Shown: piece by piece, positions 55,533 to 55,663 of the stretch
Layout of the letters: each line of letters begins with the position of its first letter
Position numbering within the stretch: position 1 is the first letter of the stretch
Assembly (NCBI GenBank): GCA_000827265.1
Contig: KN834843.1
Span: 154,453-210,115, forward strand
Direction: 5' to 3'
DNA length: 55,663 bases
Source: Collybiopsis luxurians FD-317 M1
Taxonomy: Eukaryota; Basidiomycota; Agaricomycetes; Agaricales; Omphalotaceae
Made by a program: the position numbers and the translations under genes
The notes under the pieces: model-generated
Database searches by the model: none
Told to the model about the DNA's origin: nothing
What the model saw: the letters and a program-made list of their open reading frames with translations, nothing else

Positions 55533-55663
55533 GCAAAGTAACTTTTCAAGTTACTTTTTTAATTCATTCAAGCTACTTGCAAGTTACATGCAAGTTACTT
55601 GTTTTTCCCACGCTTGACAGCGGTAACTTGCCGAGGCTCAGCAAAATGTCGCTAACTTGAGCT
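55533..55663 (+). repeat. Dispersed AAGTAACTT repeat, copy 3
   Basis: The most complete copy, running to the window end. GAGCAAAGTAACTTTTCAAG at about 55532-55551 is followed by several AAGTTACTT/AAGTTACAT units, then CCACGCTTGACAGC and GCAAAATGT. The units are nearly self-complementary, so the element can fold back on itself. It lies just outside the right end of block B. Confidence 0.78.

Noticed and set aside
1..55663. CRISPR arrays, bacterial operons, ribosome binding sites
   Set aside because: The window is clearly eukaryotic with spliced genes; no regularly spaced short repeats were seen.
1..55663. tRNA and rRNA genes
   Set aside because: I looked for T-loop-like GGTTCGAATCC sequences; the only cluster, near 48420-48550, is the GGTTC-rich MITE. 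A tRNA scan would settle this.

Overview
The window looks like nuclear DNA of a filamentous basidiomycete, probably an Agaricomycete. Genes are split by many short introns of about 45-60 bases with GT..AG ends. They encode families typical of mushroom-forming and related fungi: a DyP peroxidase, an L-amino-acid/flavin amine oxidase, a GH18 chitinase-like protein, a beta-trefoil protease inhibitor, a DUF6533 membrane protein and NACHT-type WD40 repeats. I cannot fix the genus by reading alone. Gene density is low, and much of the window is decayed duplicates and transposon debris.

The dominant structure is a large direct segmental duplication. Block A (about 9.22-25.4 kb) and block B (about 36.47-55.44 kb) carry the same cassette in the same order and orientation: a DyP-type peroxidase on the minus strand; a decayed N-terminal DyP copy; then on the plus strand a flavin amine oxidase of the L-amino-acid oxidase type (called LAAO here), a Cys-free small secreted protein (SSP1), a second secreted protein (SSP2) and a tandem diverged paralogue of it (SSP3). 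Both DyP, both SSP1 and both SSP2 copies are open. LAAO is intact only in A (B has an in-frame stop and a lost splice donor). SSP3 is intact only in B (A has lost its start codon, splice sites and frame). SSP1 and SSP2 are about 96-97% identical between blocks, DyP about 92% and LAAO about 82%, so the duplication is a mosaic of ages.

Left of block A (0-9.2 kb): an inverted repeat flanking a C-terminal DyP relic; a complete GH18 chitinase-like gene of 13 exons (2718-4265) followed by a roughly 540-base tandem duplication; a frameshift-ridden La-type RNA-binding protein gene (6178-8097, minus); and a short relic of the SSP1-SSP2 spacer near 8.3 kb. Between the blocks (25.4-36.4 kb): a long stretch without recognisable genes, a small protease-inhibitor-like gene (29349-29953), a WD40 pseudogene (31.2-32.3 kb), an assembly gap flanked by a false-looking duplicate, and a DUF6533-type membrane protein gene or pseudogene (33.86-35.32 kb). 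Block B has a roughly 3.3-kb expansion between LAAO and SSP1 that holds a pogo/Tigger-like element with a hAT-like MITE nested inside its transposase remnant.

How the genes may act together is inference. LAAO releases H2O2, DyP consumes H2O2, and neither has a visible signal peptide, so they could form a peroxide-producing and peroxide-using intracellular pair. SSP1, SSP2 and SSP3 have signal peptides and no family I recognise. The repeated co-duplication of DyP, LAAO and these secreted proteins is the best candidate for an undescribed system here.
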